Source of the DNA: UBA2330 sp049293015 | GTDB taxonomy: Bacteria > Bacteroidota > Ignavibacteria > Tepidaquicellales > Tepidaquicellaceae | DNA: 64,000 nucleotides | Reading direction: 5' to 3' | Assembly (NCBI GenBank): GCA_049293015.1 | Contig: JBATSB010000210.1 | Span: 1-64,000 of the forward strand | Shown: one piece after another, positions 9,307 to 19,675 of the stretch | Position numbering within the stretch: position 1 is the stretch's first letter | Layout: each line of letters opens with the position of its first letter | The notes under the pieces: generated by a model | Told to the model about the DNA's origin: nothing | Databases searched by the model: none | What the model saw: the letters and a program-made list of their open reading frames with translations, nothing else | Program-made: the position numbers and the translations under genes

Positions 9307-12300
9307 ATGAATATCAAAACAGCGATGTACAAAAAACTACTTTCTCCGATTGGATGTATTTTTTTTATCATGTTATTCATTTCAATATTTTCAGTTAATA
9401 AAAATTTATTTTCTCAAACAAATCCGAACTGGATCACTCCAAATAAAACATATCTCAAAATGTATGTTGTTAATAAAGGTATGAGCAGAATAGAAAGATC
9501 AGATTTTGTGAATGCAGGGATCAGTACTACAGGACTTGATCCAAGGACTGTAAAGGTTTACAACAGAGGATCACAGATTCCTGTTTATTTTTCCGGTGAG
9601 CAGGACGGCGTATTTAATGATAATGATTTTTTGGATTTTTTTGGTGACCGAAATTACGGCGGACTTGTAAAAACCTATGATTCGAATAACAATGTTTTAT
9701 ATGTTACAGATGAATATTTCAATCAGTATTCGGATACAAATGTATATTGGGTGGACTGGGGCGGGGCAAATGGTTTAAGATTTCAGAATTTGAATTATTC
9801 AGTCAGCACTCTTTATCCGAATAATTATTTTACTGATAAGATTCATTTTGAAAAAGATAAACTTTATTATCAGGGAGAAAATTCAGGAGCAACTGATTAC
9901 AGATTTTTGTCAACCGAAAAGGTACTTGGAGAAGGCTGGTACTGGGAATTAATGTACAATACACAAATATTAACAGATACTTTTTCGGCACCCGTGCAAA
10001 GCTCTTCACCTCAGAGTTCAACTATTAAATTATTTGCTATTCCAAAGACACGGTATACATCAATTTTAAATGAACATTCTTTAGAAGTCCGAATAAACGG
10101 TACTCTTATCAGCACTTTGTTATCGAATGATTTTAATAAAATTGATACTACTGTTTCATTTTCATCATCACTGCTCAGTGGAAGCGGAGTTAATTCCGTT
10201 TCTGTAAAATATACTCATCAGCCCGGATTTACCGGATCAATGTACTTTGATAATTTTGAAATTACTTATCCCCGAAAATTTATTTTAACTGATAAAAAAC
10301 TTTCATCTGAAATTAACAGCGCTGACACAACATCAAAAATATTCAGTATCTCCGGATACTCCAATTCATCACCGGTTTATATTTATGATATTTTAAATAA
10401 TATCCGATTAACAAATTTCTCCTCCAACGCTGATACTCTAAAATTTTCAGCAAAAGGAATAAGCAACATTCAGATCTCAAATGATACGATCAGAAATAAA
10501 CCTGTAAAGATCAAACAGCGTCAGGTTAAAGATCTTGTATCTACTTCAAATGGAGCAGACTACCTTGTTATTTATAATTCAATCTTTGAGTCACAGGCGG
10601 AACAGCTTCGGGCATACAGAAATTCTCATGACGGATACAGATCTTTTAAAGCTGATGTGGAAGACATTTATGATGTGTTTGGATACGGCATAGAAGATCC
10701 TCTTTCTGTAAGATATTTTACAAATTATGTAAATCAAAACTGGCAGCTTCCAAAGCTCAGATTCATATGTCTTTTTGGAAGAGGCTCGCTAGATCCGAAA
10801 AAGAATTCTACAGGTTCAGTTTATTATAAAAATCTTGTACCTGTGTATGGTAATCCAAATGCAGACGGATATTTTGGTAATTTTAATTTTGGAACATTCT
10901 TTTATTATCCGCAGGTCGACATTGGCAGACTTCCAGCTTATTCAGCAGAAGAGGCACAGGTAATGGTGGATAAGATAATTGCGTATGAGAGTCAGCCATT
11001 TGAAAACTGGAATAAAAATTTTACTTTTATAACCAATGGCAGCACAACTGCTGAACAAAATTCTCATCAGGTAAAATCTAACTTTGACTGTGCAGTATAT
11101 GTAACTTCCCCTCCTGTATCAGGATCTTGTACAAAGATCTACAGAAATGATACTTCAGGTGCTATTACATATAATTATGCAGATTCTATAGTGAAAGATT
11201 TTGATGCGGGTACAATATTTGTAAATTACAGAGGTCATGCAGGCAGTCATGACTGGGAAGTGATGATGCAGGATCCGAATGTTTTAAATAACGGGAATAA
11301 ATTACCTATGGTGATTAGTTTGACGTGTTTTACCGGTGAAACTGCAAAGCCCGACTTCAGAGCATTTTTAGAAAAGTTTATATATCTGCCAAACAAAGGA
11401 GCAATTGGAACGATCGGCACAACCGGCTGGAGTTTCGGTACAAACGGCAATGACTTTGGATCTTACCTTCTGCAGACTTTCAAAATTGATACTACAAGGA
11501 TAATAGGCGACATGGTAAAATTTGCAGGTAAAAGTATGAGCAGAGATTCATTGTCATTTTCTATAAGACATACAATTAACTGTTATACACTAACCGGTGA
11601 TCCGGCTGTGACACTAAAATATCCAAAAACTGCTGACTTTAAGATCACTCAGTCTGATTACAAATTAGAGCCAAAAACAGTTACTTTAAATACTCCGTCT
11701 TCTCTTACTATAAAACCTTTTAATCTCGGCATGCACGCTGATTCAGTAAAGATAAGATTTCAGCTCGTAAAAAATAATTTAAATTATTCCTTCAAAGATA
11801 CTGTCATAAAAGCATTCACAGTAGATAGAGAAATAATTCATAACTTTACAATTGATACCATTGGGATTTATAGTATGAATATAATTCTTGATGTGGATAA
11901 CCGTTTCCCACTTGAAAATCACAATGACAATTCTATACAAATTAATATTCCGTTACTTGAAAGTTCTTTCATACCAATCAGACCTGCCGATAACTCGGTA
12001 ATATTTAAAGACAGTGTTCAGTTCGTTATCTTAAATCCTAATTTTGATTATGGTCAGAGTAGCGTAAATATATATGCTGAATTGGATACTTCAGAATATT
12101 TCAATTCTCCAGTGAAAAAGACTTTTACTAATCTGAACATTAAAGGAGGCTCGACAATTTTCAATACTTCCATTCCTGTCCTGAATAATAACACGCTTTA
12201 TTACTGGAGATCAAGATCTATCATTAACTCAGATACATCCGGCTGGTCACAGAATAATAATTTCATTTATAATAACGGAATCGGATTTGATTCACCAAAA

Positions 12301-14211
12301 ATGCGTCCCAATCATGAAAGTCTGCCGGTAGTAATTTCCAAATCAAATAAAGATCAGTTTGATATTTCAGAATTAAATAACACAGAATTTTCTGACGGCG
12401 GAATTAGACTCAATGAAGAAGATGCTGTACTTTATGTAAGATCATACGGAAGTAATGCTGAGGAAGCATCTTATTTCAGTGTAGGCAGCAAGAACTTATT
12501 CATAGACGGCGGAAAGAATACAGGATTGAATTTTCTAAAAGTCAGTAAACTAACAGGAAAGATTCTGGAATTCAAAAATTTGAAAATGAACAGCGCAGCT
12601 TCATCTGATTCGGTGATAACATTTCTGAATACGTTTGACACAGCTCAGTATATGATGCTGCTTAGTGCTGCTTATGTCCCGGGAGCTCAGTCTTTCACTG
12701 TTGGTGCCAGAGCAAAATTAAGAGAATTTGGAAGTGTATTTGCTGACTCTATAGGACTGCTCGGATATTTCCATTCATGGGCATTTATAGGATATCTCGG
12801 AGCAAATTCTACTCAGGTATCTGAAATGTTTGATCCCTGCTGCCAGCCTGCATTAAATTGTCTGAACTGCTCACACTGGTTTGAAGCAGTTGTAAGCATG
12901 AATGTAAAATTTAAAAAGTCTTCAGGTACAGTTACTAATATTATCGGACCTGCAAGCTCCTGGACTGATTTTTCATGGCAGGCAGATATTTTTCCAAACA
13001 GCTCACTAGGATTTGATGTAATTGGAATTGACAGAAATGGTGCGGAAACAATGCTGAGACCGAATGTGCAGACATCTGAATTTAATGAACTGGCAACGAT
13101 CAGTGCCGAGCAGTATCCTAAACTTAAGTTTAATGCTTTATTCAATATGGATACGCTTACGGGAAATCAATCCCCTGTCCTGAGATCTCTGAAGGTTCAG
13201 TATTCAGCAGCATCTGAATTAGTATTTGTAAAAAATTCTCTTCAGTACAGCACTTCTGATAAAGACAAGAATGCTGTGAATTTTTCATTTGATTATACCA
13301 ACGGCGGATATAAATTTTTATTTGGAACAGTTGTAAATTTATATTCCAAATCAATATCAGGTTCAAATCTGATCTCATCTGATACTGTAACGCAGTTATT
13401 AAAAACGGACAGTAGTCTGACTTATTCGAACAGCTTTACAAAGCCTGATTTCAGAGACAGTTCGAGAATATGGATAGAAATAATTCCAAAAGACGGACAG
13501 AATGAATTTTATACTTTCAATAACAGCGAAAGTATTCCATTGACAAGTACTTCTGAGTCAATAAGGAATGAAGTAAAAATACTTGCTGACGGTAAAATGA
13601 TACAGGACGGTGAATCAGTAAGAAAAGATCCTGAGATCCGGATTGAACTTTCTGGTGACAGAAATACAGGTATAATGCAGGATACATCAATGCTGATTGT
13701 AAATCTGAACGGATATAAAATTCCATATTATCTTAAAGGAAATTTAAATCCGGCATTGAAGTCAATCGAAAGTGACAATCAAACCGGCTCGGGCAGTATT
13801 GCAGTGCTTTTAAAAACTGAGCTTAATTCCGGATCTAACCGGCTTGGCATAAGATATCTGAATGAAAACGGAAGCACTGATTCATTATACATGGACCTGA
13901 TCGTTTCAGAAGAAACAGGAATTACAGGAGTTTATAATTTTCCTAATCCGATGAAAAATGAGACGGCATTTATATTTGAATTAAATACGCCTGATATTAT
14001 TCCCGGAGTCAGGATTAAGATATATACTGTTCAGGGAAGACTGATCAGGGAATTAAATGTCCGGCCGAATATCGGAGTCAACCAGATCATTTGGGATGGA
14101 AGAGATGATGACGGAGACAATATTGCTAACGGAACTTATTTATATAAAATATTCACAGACGGGAATATTATTGCTGAAACGGCTGTTCAAAAACTCGTTA
14201 TGCTTCGTTAA
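9307..14211 (+). CDS. Secreted C25 (gingipain/PorU-like) cysteine peptidase with type IX sorting domain
   Basis: A 1634-residue protein with an N-terminal signal peptide (hydrophobic stretch at about 15-32, before FSQ). Residues about 45-130 resemble the N-terminal domain of PorU-type proteins. The C25 caspase-like peptidase domain spans about 410-770, with the candidate catalytic His 644 in RGHAGSHDW and Cys 674 in SLTCFTGE. Several beta-sandwich regions follow, including a cysteine cluster (C1178, C1179, C1185, C1188, then HW). The last 90 residues form an FlgD-like sorting domain of the type IX secretion kind (YNFPNP, then WDGRDDDG, then NGTYLYKI). The protein is expected at the cell surface or secreted. 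It is a tandem paralogue of the next gene. Whether it is a sortase of the secretion system or a cargo peptidase cannot be decided from sequence. Confidence 0.88.
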   Translation: MNIKTAMYKKLLSPIGCIFFIMLFISIFSVNKNLFSQTNPNWITPNKTYLKMYVVNKGMSRIERSDFVNAGISTTGLDPRTVKVYNRGSQIPVYFSGEQDGVFNDNDFLDFFGDRNYGGLVKTYDSNNNVLYVTDEYFNQYSDTNVYWVDWGGANGLRFQNLNYSVSTLYPNNYFTDKIHFEKDKLYYQGENSGATDYRFLSTEKVLGEGWYWELMYNTQILTDTFSAPVQSSSPQSSTIKLFAIPKTRYTSILNEHSLEVRINGTLISTLLSNDFNKIDTTVSFSSSLLSGSGVNSVSVKYTHQPGFTGSMYFDNFEITYPRKFILTDKKLSSEINSADTTSKIFSISGYSNSSPVYIYDILNNIRLTNFSSNADTLKFSAKGISNIQISNDTIRNKPVKIKQRQVKDLVSTSNGADYLVIYNSIFESQAEQLRAYRNSHDGYRSFKADVEDIYDVFGYGIEDPLSVRYFTNYVNQNWQLPKLRFICLFGRGSLDPKKNSTGSVYYKNLVPVYGNPNADGYFGNFNFGTFFYYPQVDIGRLPAYSAEEAQVMVDKIIAYESQPFENWNKNFTFITNGSTTAEQNSHQVKSNFDCAVYVTSPPVSGSCTKIYRNDTSGAITYNYADSIVKDFDAGTIFVNYRGHAGSHDWEVMMQDPNVLNNGNKLPMVISLTCFTGETAKPDFRAFLEKFIYLPNKGAIGTIGTTGWSFGTNGNDFGSYLLQTFKIDTTRIIGDMVKFAGKSMSRDSLSFSIRHTINCYTLTGDPAVTLKYPKTADFKITQSDYKLEPKTVTLNTPSSLTIKPFNLGMHADSVKIRFQLVKNNLNYSFKDTVIKAFTVDREIIHNFTIDTIGIYSMNIILDVDNRFPLENHNDNSIQINIPLLESSFIPIRPADNSVIFKDSVQFVILNPNFDYGQSSVNIYAELDTSEYFNSPVKKTFTNLNIKGGSTIFNTSIPVLNNNTLYYWRSRSIINSDTSGWSQNNNFIYNNGIGFDSPKMRPNHESLPVVISKSNKDQFDISELNNTEFSDGGIRLNEEDAVLYVRSYGSNAEEASYFSVGSKNLFIDGGKNTGLNFLKVSKLTGKILEFKNLKMNSAASSDSVITFLNTFDTAQYMMLLSAAYVPGAQSFTVGARAKLREFGSVFADSIGLLGYFHSWAFIGYLGANSTQVSEMFDPCCQPALNCLNCSHWFEAVVSMNVKFKKSSGTVTNIIGPASSWTDFSWQADIFPNSSLGFDVIGIDRNGAETMLRPNVQTSEFNELATISAEQYPKLKFNALFNMDTLTGNQSPVLRSLKVQYSAASELVFVKNSLQYSTSDKDKNAVNFSFDYTNGGYKFLFGTVVNLYSKSISGSNLISSDTVTQLLKTDSSLTYSNSFTKPDFRDSSRIWIEIIPKDGQNEFYTFNNSESIPLTSTSESIRNEVKILADGKMIQDGESVRKDPEIRIELSGDRNTGIMQDTSMLIVNLNGYKIPYYLKGNLNPALKSIESDNQTGSGSIAVLLKTELNSGSNRLGIRYLNENGSTDSLYMDLIVSEETGITGVYNFPNPMKNETAFIFELNTPDIIPGVRIKIYTVQGRLIRELNVRPNIGVNQIIWDGRDDDGDNIANGTYLYKIFTDGNIIAETAVQKLVMLR

Positions 14212-14256
14212 TTAATTTCTCAAAAATAAAAATCAATTAGTTTTAAATAAATTCAT

Positions 14257-17200
14257 ATGAAAAAAATATTTTTCCTATTTTTAATGCAATTTGCTTTTAA
14301 CGGCATTTTGCTTTCTCAGGACTATAACTGGATCACTCCAAACAAAACATACCTGAAGATGTATGTTGCTGATGACGGTATGTACCGAATCGACAGGAAC
14401 GATTTTTCAAATGCTGGTATAAATACAACAGGTTTAGATCCGCGAACTGTAAAGCTTTATAATAAAGGGATTCAGGTTCCTGTCTATTTTTCAGGTGAGC
14501 AGGACGGTACATTTGATCCCGCTGACTATTTAGATTTTTATGGACAAAGAAATTATGGCGGAATTGTAAAATCTTATGATCATAACAATAATTTATATTA
14601 TACAACCGATGAATATTATAATGAATATTCTGATACAAATGTGTACTGGTTAGACTGGGGTGGAGCCCTCGGGACAAGATATTCACAATTTAATTATCCC
14701 GTTGGTATGAATTATTCCGGTGTATCTTTTTCCGAAGTAAAAACTTTTGATAAAAACTATTTTTATAGTCAGGGCGAAAATATCAGTTCATCCGATTACA
14801 GATATCTTACTACTGAAAAATTTCAGGGTGAAGGCTGGTTTTGGGCTACTCTTAATGACAATCAGACTCTGACAGAGACCTTTACTCTCCCCTATCTTAG
14901 CCCGACTGTTTCTACAGCATCCATTTATGTATTCGCATATCCGAGAGTAAGAAATACTTCAGTATTTAATGAACATAATCTTGAAGTAAAAGTGAACGGG
15001 AATGTAGTTGCTTATTTGACAAAAAATGATTTTTTAAGATTTGACAGTACTATCTCATTTTCAAGTTCTTTGCTGGTCACAGGTACAAATACTGTGATAA
15101 TAAAATATATACCAACAGCAGCTACTTCAGGTGGTGTATATTTTGATAAATTCAGAATAAATTATCCGAGAAAATTTGCTTTTGATAATGCAATTGTTTT
15201 TTCAAATTTATCTTCATCAGTAGACACTACTACAAAGAATTTTAATTTAACCGGTTATAACTCAGTAAATCCTGTTAACATATATGATGTAAATAATTTC
15301 AATAGAATTTCCGGAAATACATTTGCCGCTGATACTTTAAAATTTTCAGCAAAAAGTAATTCTAATTTTCAGATTGTAAATAATAACATCACTAAAAAAC
15401 CTTTCAGAATAAAACAGAAACAGGTTCCGAATCTTGTTTCCAATTCTAACGGTGCAGATTATTTAATTATTTATAATAAACTATTTGATGCTCAGGCGGA
15501 ACAATTGAGAGCATACAGACAAACCAAAGATGGTTACCGGTCCTTCAAAGCGGAGATCGAAGACCTTTATGATATTTTTAATTATGGTATCGAAGATCCG
15601 GCAGCAGGTAGAAATTTTGTAAAATATGTATATGATAACTGGCAGCTTCCGAAGTTAAGTTATGTCTGTTTATTCGGAAGAGGTTCACTGGATCCCAAAA
15701 AGTATTTAGGAAGTTCCGCTTACAGTAATAATCTTATACCTGTCTATGGTAATCCACCGTCAGACGGATATTACACAAATTTAAATATAGGTACGTTTTG
15801 TTATTATCCGATGATCTCTGTCGGAAGACTGCCTGCTTACTATACTTCTGAAGCTCAGTCTATGGTAGATAAGGTTATTGCATATGAAAACGAACCGCCT
15901 GCAAAGTGGTCTAAAGATTTTGTATTCATCACGGGCGGAGGTACTACTTCTGAGCAGAACAGTCATATTGCAAAATCAAATTATGATATTGGTGTATATA
16001 TTGATATTCCTCCGATCTACGGAAATGCAATCAGGATATTCAGAACAGATGTACCGGGAACAATAACTTTTAACATGAAAGACTCTGTCAAAAATACAAT
16101 TGACAGAGGAGCTTTATTTGTTAATTTCAGAGGACATGCGGGAAGTCATGACTGGGAAATTGCAATGAATGATCCTAATACACTTTCTAACGGAAATAAA
16201 CTTCCAATTGTATTGAGTCTTACCTGTTTTACGGGTGAAAATTCTAAAGCTGATTACAGAGGTTTTGGTGAAAGATTTGTATATCTTCAGGATAAAGGTG
16301 CTATTGGTTTTGTCGGAACTACAGGCTGGAGTTATTCCCAGTTTGGAAATGATTTTGGCTCTTTTATTCTTGAATCTCTGAAAAATGATTCTACAAGAAG
16401 AATTGGTGATCTGACAAAATACGCGAATAAAAAAATGAGTAAAGATTCTTTATCATTCAGCATCAGACATACACTGAATTGTTATTCGCTAATCGGCGAT
16501 CCTGCAGCAAAATTAAATCTTCCAAAAACTCCAGAACATTCGATCACTTCTTCAGATTATAAATTGTCAAATAATTATCCGGGAGTTGGAGAATACCTTA
16601 CCTTTACTGCATACCCTAAAAACTATGGTTTGAATTCTGATTCATTAAAGATCCGTTTTGAAGTATATAAAAATAATCAGGTCTATTATACAAAAGATAC
16701 CATCAGAAGAAATTTTAGAAATTTAGATTCAATTGCTTATACTTTTAAAGTTGATACAGCTGGCATATACAACATGCTCGTAAAGCTGGATCAGGATAAC
16801 TGGACAACGGGAGAAATTAAAACAAACAATAACCTGTCTGTAAATATACCTGTAAAGAATATTGCATTTATGCCTTTAAAGCCGGTCGATAATTCTGTCG
16901 TCAGCACTGACAGCGTTGAATTTACCTGCCTTAATCCGCTCGTAAAAACTTCTATGAATTCTGTAAAAGTTATTCTGCAAATGGACACGACTTCAAATTT
17001 TAATTCACCGGTTTTGAAAACTTTTGCAAACAGCAGTATTTCAGGTGCTGCTACTAAATTTAAGACATCGGTTACAGTTGCAGTAAATAACAAACTCCAT
17101 TACTGGAGATCAAACAGCATTATAAATGGTGACAGTACTGGCTGGTCAGGTATTCAGAAATTTACATATCTGCATCTTACAGGTGTTGACAAAGATATAT

Positions 17201-19119
17201 CATATAAACAAGTAGAATTAATAACGAACATTGAGATCTTAAAAAAACAAAGTTCACAGTTTCCCTCCTATGATCTCAGCGGAGTTACATATAATAATAA
17301 TGGTCTTCAGATTGGAGAATATAATGCAAATCTTTTTGTAAGATCATATGGAAGCAATGGTGAAGAAGCTTCATATTTCAGTGTTCATAATAAAAATATT
17401 TATATTGATGCAGGAAAGAATCAGGGACTAAATATTTTAAAAGTTAAAAAATTGAACGGCAGGATTTTAGATTTTAAAAATCTTAAAATGAATACTACTA
17501 CATCAAATGATTCATTATTAACATATCTCAATTCTTTTGATTCAACTCAATATATAATGTTGCTGAATGCTGCTTATGTACCCAGCGGAAAATTATTATC
17601 CGCCAGTGTAAAGACCAAGCTCAAACAGTTTGGTAGCATTTATTGTGATTCTATCGGATACATGAGTTATTTTCATTCTTGGAGTCTTATTGGATATTTA
17701 GGCGCATCTAGTAAGGAAGCCTCTGAAGGATTTGATCCCTGCTGCCGTGTAGCAATTACATGTCTTGATTGTGACCACTGGTCAGAAGCTGTGAGTTCCA
17801 TGAATGTAAACTTTAAATATTCAGACGGCACTGTTTCCAATATAATAGGTCCTGCTCAAAACTGGGGAAGTCTCTCCTGGGTTCAGACTTTGTATCCGGG
17901 AAGTACTTTAAAGTTTGATATTTATGGAATTGCAAATGACAATTCACAGGTACTTCTTTATCCAGATCTCACAACAAATAACAATACTGATCTTAGCACG
18001 ATTGATGCATATAGTTATCCCAGATTAAATTTTGTTGCAAAAATATCGATTGATACTATGACCGGTAATATTTCAAGTATCTTGAATTCACTCAATGTTA
18101 CATATACTCCTCCATCCGAACCTGTATGGGATATAAATTCTATTTTTGTAAATTCAAATTATAAAGCAGGTGAATATTTAAAAGCATCTGGTGATCTTTA
18201 TAATCCGGGATTTCTTAATATGGACGGAATGGTAGTTAAATTTTATAAAAATTCTGTTACACCTGCAAATTTATTAGCTACCGATACTACTAATTATTCA
18301 ATCGGGATTGATAATTTCAAAAAATATGAATACAAATTGAAATTACCATTTTTCAGGGACAGTATAGGGATTTTTATGAATGTATCACCCAAAGGTTCTA
18401 ACAATGAATTCTTTACTTTTAATAATACTGCATATATAGAAGTTAAAGATGGTTACCATTACCGCCCGGGAAGCTCTAATATTGCAGTTTACAGTGACGG
18501 TGTAATTCTTAATAATGGTGACTACATTAGAAAAGATCCTGAGATCAAAATTGAAATTACAGACGCAGAAAATTTTGTACCATTTAGTTCGGATACTTCG
18601 CAGCTAATTATGAAATTGAACGGAAGAAGTATCCCATACAATCAAAAAGGCGCGCCAAGCAAAATGGTAAAATTTGCAGATAATGGTAAATCAAATTCTC
18701 AGAATAACCGGTCAATAATTTTTTATCCCGAACTGAAAAATGGCACCAACCGGTTGTCTGTATATTTTAACAATAATGGAGTGACTGATTCTTCAGCATT
18801 TGATGTATTAGTAAGTGATGAACTCGTGATCGAAGACATTTACAATTATCCGAACCCTATGAAAAACGAAACTAATTTTATGTTTAACATTGGCGGCCTT
18901 GCTCCGCCTGATAATTTCAAAATCAGGATATATACTATTTCGGGAAGACTCATTAAAGAACTGGAATATCCTGTAACAATTGGATTCAATCAGATACCAT
19001 GGGACGGTAAAGATATGGATGGTGATTTTATTGCAAACGGAACTTACCTCTATAAAATTGTAATGGAAGGAAATACAAGCAGTGAATCACTTGTCCAGAA
19101 GCTTGTAATGTTAAAATAA
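14257..19119 (+). CDS. Secreted C25 (gingipain/PorU-like) cysteine peptidase, tandem paralogue
   Basis: A 1620-residue paralogue of the preceding gene, colinear over its full length. It has a short signal peptide (MKKIFFLFLMQFAF, ending near LLSQ), the same N-terminal domain, a C25 domain with His 627 in RGHAGSHDW and Cys 657 in SLTCFTGE, the same cysteine cluster (C1162, C1163, C1169, C1172, then HW) and a C-terminal FlgD-like sorting domain (YNYPNP, WDGKDMDG, NGTYLYKI). Catalytic residues are intact in both copies, so neither looks like a dead duplicate. The region around residues 1280-1400 is the most diverged between them. A strong hairpin terminator follows the stop codon. Its role may be surface proteolysis or processing of other sorting-domain proteins; this is inferred from family membership only. 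Confidence 0.88.
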   Translation: MKKIFFLFLMQFAFNGILLSQDYNWITPNKTYLKMYVADDGMYRIDRNDFSNAGINTTGLDPRTVKLYNKGIQVPVYFSGEQDGTFDPADYLDFYGQRNYGGIVKSYDHNNNLYYTTDEYYNEYSDTNVYWLDWGGALGTRYSQFNYPVGMNYSGVSFSEVKTFDKNYFYSQGENISSSDYRYLTTEKFQGEGWFWATLNDNQTLTETFTLPYLSPTVSTASIYVFAYPRVRNTSVFNEHNLEVKVNGNVVAYLTKNDFLRFDSTISFSSSLLVTGTNTVIIKYIPTAATSGGVYFDKFRINYPRKFAFDNAIVFSNLSSSVDTTTKNFNLTGYNSVNPVNIYDVNNFNRISGNTFAADTLKFSAKSNSNFQIVNNNITKKPFRIKQKQVPNLVSNSNGADYLIIYNKLFDAQAEQLRAYRQTKDGYRSFKAEIEDLYDIFNYGIEDPAAGRNFVKYVYDNWQLPKLSYVCLFGRGSLDPKKYLGSSAYSNNLIPVYGNPPSDGYYTNLNIGTFCYYPMISVGRLPAYYTSEAQSMVDKVIAYENEPPAKWSKDFVFITGGGTTSEQNSHIAKSNYDIGVYIDIPPIYGNAIRIFRTDVPGTITFNMKDSVKNTIDRGALFVNFRGHAGSHDWEIAMNDPNTLSNGNKLPIVLSLTCFTGENSKADYRGFGERFVYLQDKGAIGFVGTTGWSYSQFGNDFGSFILESLKNDSTRRIGDLTKYANKKMSKDSLSFSIRHTLNCYSLIGDPAAKLNLPKTPEHSITSSDYKLSNNYPGVGEYLTFTAYPKNYGLNSDSLKIRFEVYKNNQVYYTKDTIRRNFRNLDSIAYTFKVDTAGIYNMLVKLDQDNWTTGEIKTNNNLSVNIPVKNIAFMPLKPVDNSVVSTDSVEFTCLNPLVKTSMNSVKVILQMDTTSNFNSPVLKTFANSSISGAATKFKTSVTVAVNNKLHYWRSNSIINGDSTGWSGIQKFTYLHLTGVDKDISYKQVELITNIEILKKQSSQFPSYDLSGVTYNNNGLQIGEYNANLFVRSYGSNGEEASYFSVHNKNIYIDAGKNQGLNILKVKKLNGRILDFKNLKMNTTTSNDSLLTYLNSFDSTQYIMLLNAAYVPSGKLLSASVKTKLKQFGSIYCDSIGYMSYFHSWSLIGYLGASSKEASEGFDPCCRVAITCLDCDHWSEAVSSMNVNFKYSDGTVSNIIGPAQNWGSLSWVQTLYPGSTLKFDIYGIANDNSQVLLYPDLTTNNNTDLSTIDAYSYPRLNFVAKISIDTMTGNISSILNSLNVTYTPPSEPVWDINSIFVNSNYKAGEYLKASGDLYNPGFLNMDGMVVKFYKNSVTPANLLATDTTNYSIGIDNFKKYEYKLKLPFFRDSIGIFMNVSPKGSNNEFFTFNNTAYIEVKDGYHYRPGSSNIAVYSDGVILNNGDYIRKDPEIKIEITDAENFVPFSSDTSQLIMKLNGRSIPYNQKGAPSKMVKFADNGKSNSQNNRSIIFYPELKNGTNRLSVYFNNNGVTDSSAFDVLVSDELVIEDIYNYPNPMKNETNFMFNIGGLAPPDNFKIRIYTISGRLIKELEYPVTIGFNQIPWDGKDMDGDFIANGTYLYKIVMEGNTSSESLVQKLVMLK

Positions 19120-19140
19120 TTTCAGAAAATTTCCGATTTA

Positions 19141-19175
19141 AAAAAAGCGAAGATTTAAAAGTCTTCGCTTTTTTT
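19141..19175 (+). terminator. Rho-independent terminator after the peptidase pair
   Basis: A perfect inverted repeat (arms AGCGAAGA and TCTTCGCT, extended by A and T runs) with an 8-base loop is followed by T residues. It sits 22 bases after the stop of the second C25 peptidase and closes the plus-strand block. Confidence 0.85.
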
Positions 19176-19259
19176 GTTTATTCAAACTGATTTAAGCTTC
19201 TTGACACCCTATTATTTTTTAGGAATAATTTTTTTAACTTTAGAAGTATTTTAAAAAAT

Positions 19260-19512
19260 CCCGCCTGTAATAAATTACCGTTAAGAATTCTTGAGAAATT
19301 GAAGAAATAAAATATCCTTGTCTGAGAAATTTGCGAAGCAAATTTTGAGTTGGATATTTTATTTCAATTTCGAAAAGAATTTAGGTAATTTATTACCAGC
19401 GGGCGACTTTTTTTGTTACTTTTGAGCCTGCCCTCGAGTGTTCCTATCGAGGGTCGTTAAAAAAAAGTAAGCAGAAAAAAATGAATCTTGAATTTTCCAA
19501 TTAAAACGTTTT
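19260..19512 (+). repeat. Intergenic hairpin element, copy 1
   Basis: Twenty-base terminal arms (left at about 19260-19279, right at about 19383-19402) match at 18 of 20 positions when one is inverted, and the interior folds further (GAAATTGAAG... pairs with ...CAATTTC, and AAATAAAATATCC with GGATATTTTATTT). A second part follows: GCGGGCGAC, a T run, GTTACTTTT, a small hairpin with arms CCCTCGA/TCGAGGG, then AAAAAAAAGTAAG. The same two-part element recurs at 54561-54798 with the same orientation. No ORF is evident. It could be a MITE-like mobile repeat or a structured RNA. Confidence 0.8.
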
Positions 19513-19675
19513 AGATAGATGTAAAATTAATACTTTATTCTAAAATAATAATAGGACACTTGATCATCAAATAAATAAGCAGTGTTTATAGGAGTTTGAA
19601 GACCTATTTACTCAATTTTGGGGAAAGTGCTTAAAACAAGTCGAAGATTTTAAAGCCTTCACTTTTTTTAATACT
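19513..19675. other. Noncoding remainder between repeat element and glutathione peroxidase gene
   Basis: AT-rich sequence without a plausible gene. Near its right end the bases AAGTCGAAGATTTTAAAGCCTTCACTTTTTTT (in two parts, 19638-19670) echo the terminator after the peptidase pair and could serve as a weak terminator there. Confidence 0.5.

Noticed and set aside
12813..13145. 110-residue minus-strand ORF inside the first C25 peptidase
   Set aside because: Antisense to a conserved coding region shared by both paralogues, with no motif of its own.
14333..14686. 117-residue minus-strand ORF in the second C25 peptidase
   Set aside because: Lies within the conserved N-terminal domain coding region and has no recognisable features.
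9307..19119. Assignment of either C25 protein as the PorU sortase
   Set aside because: Two near-equal paralogues exist and no other type IX secretion genes are in the window, so the sortase role cannot be decided.
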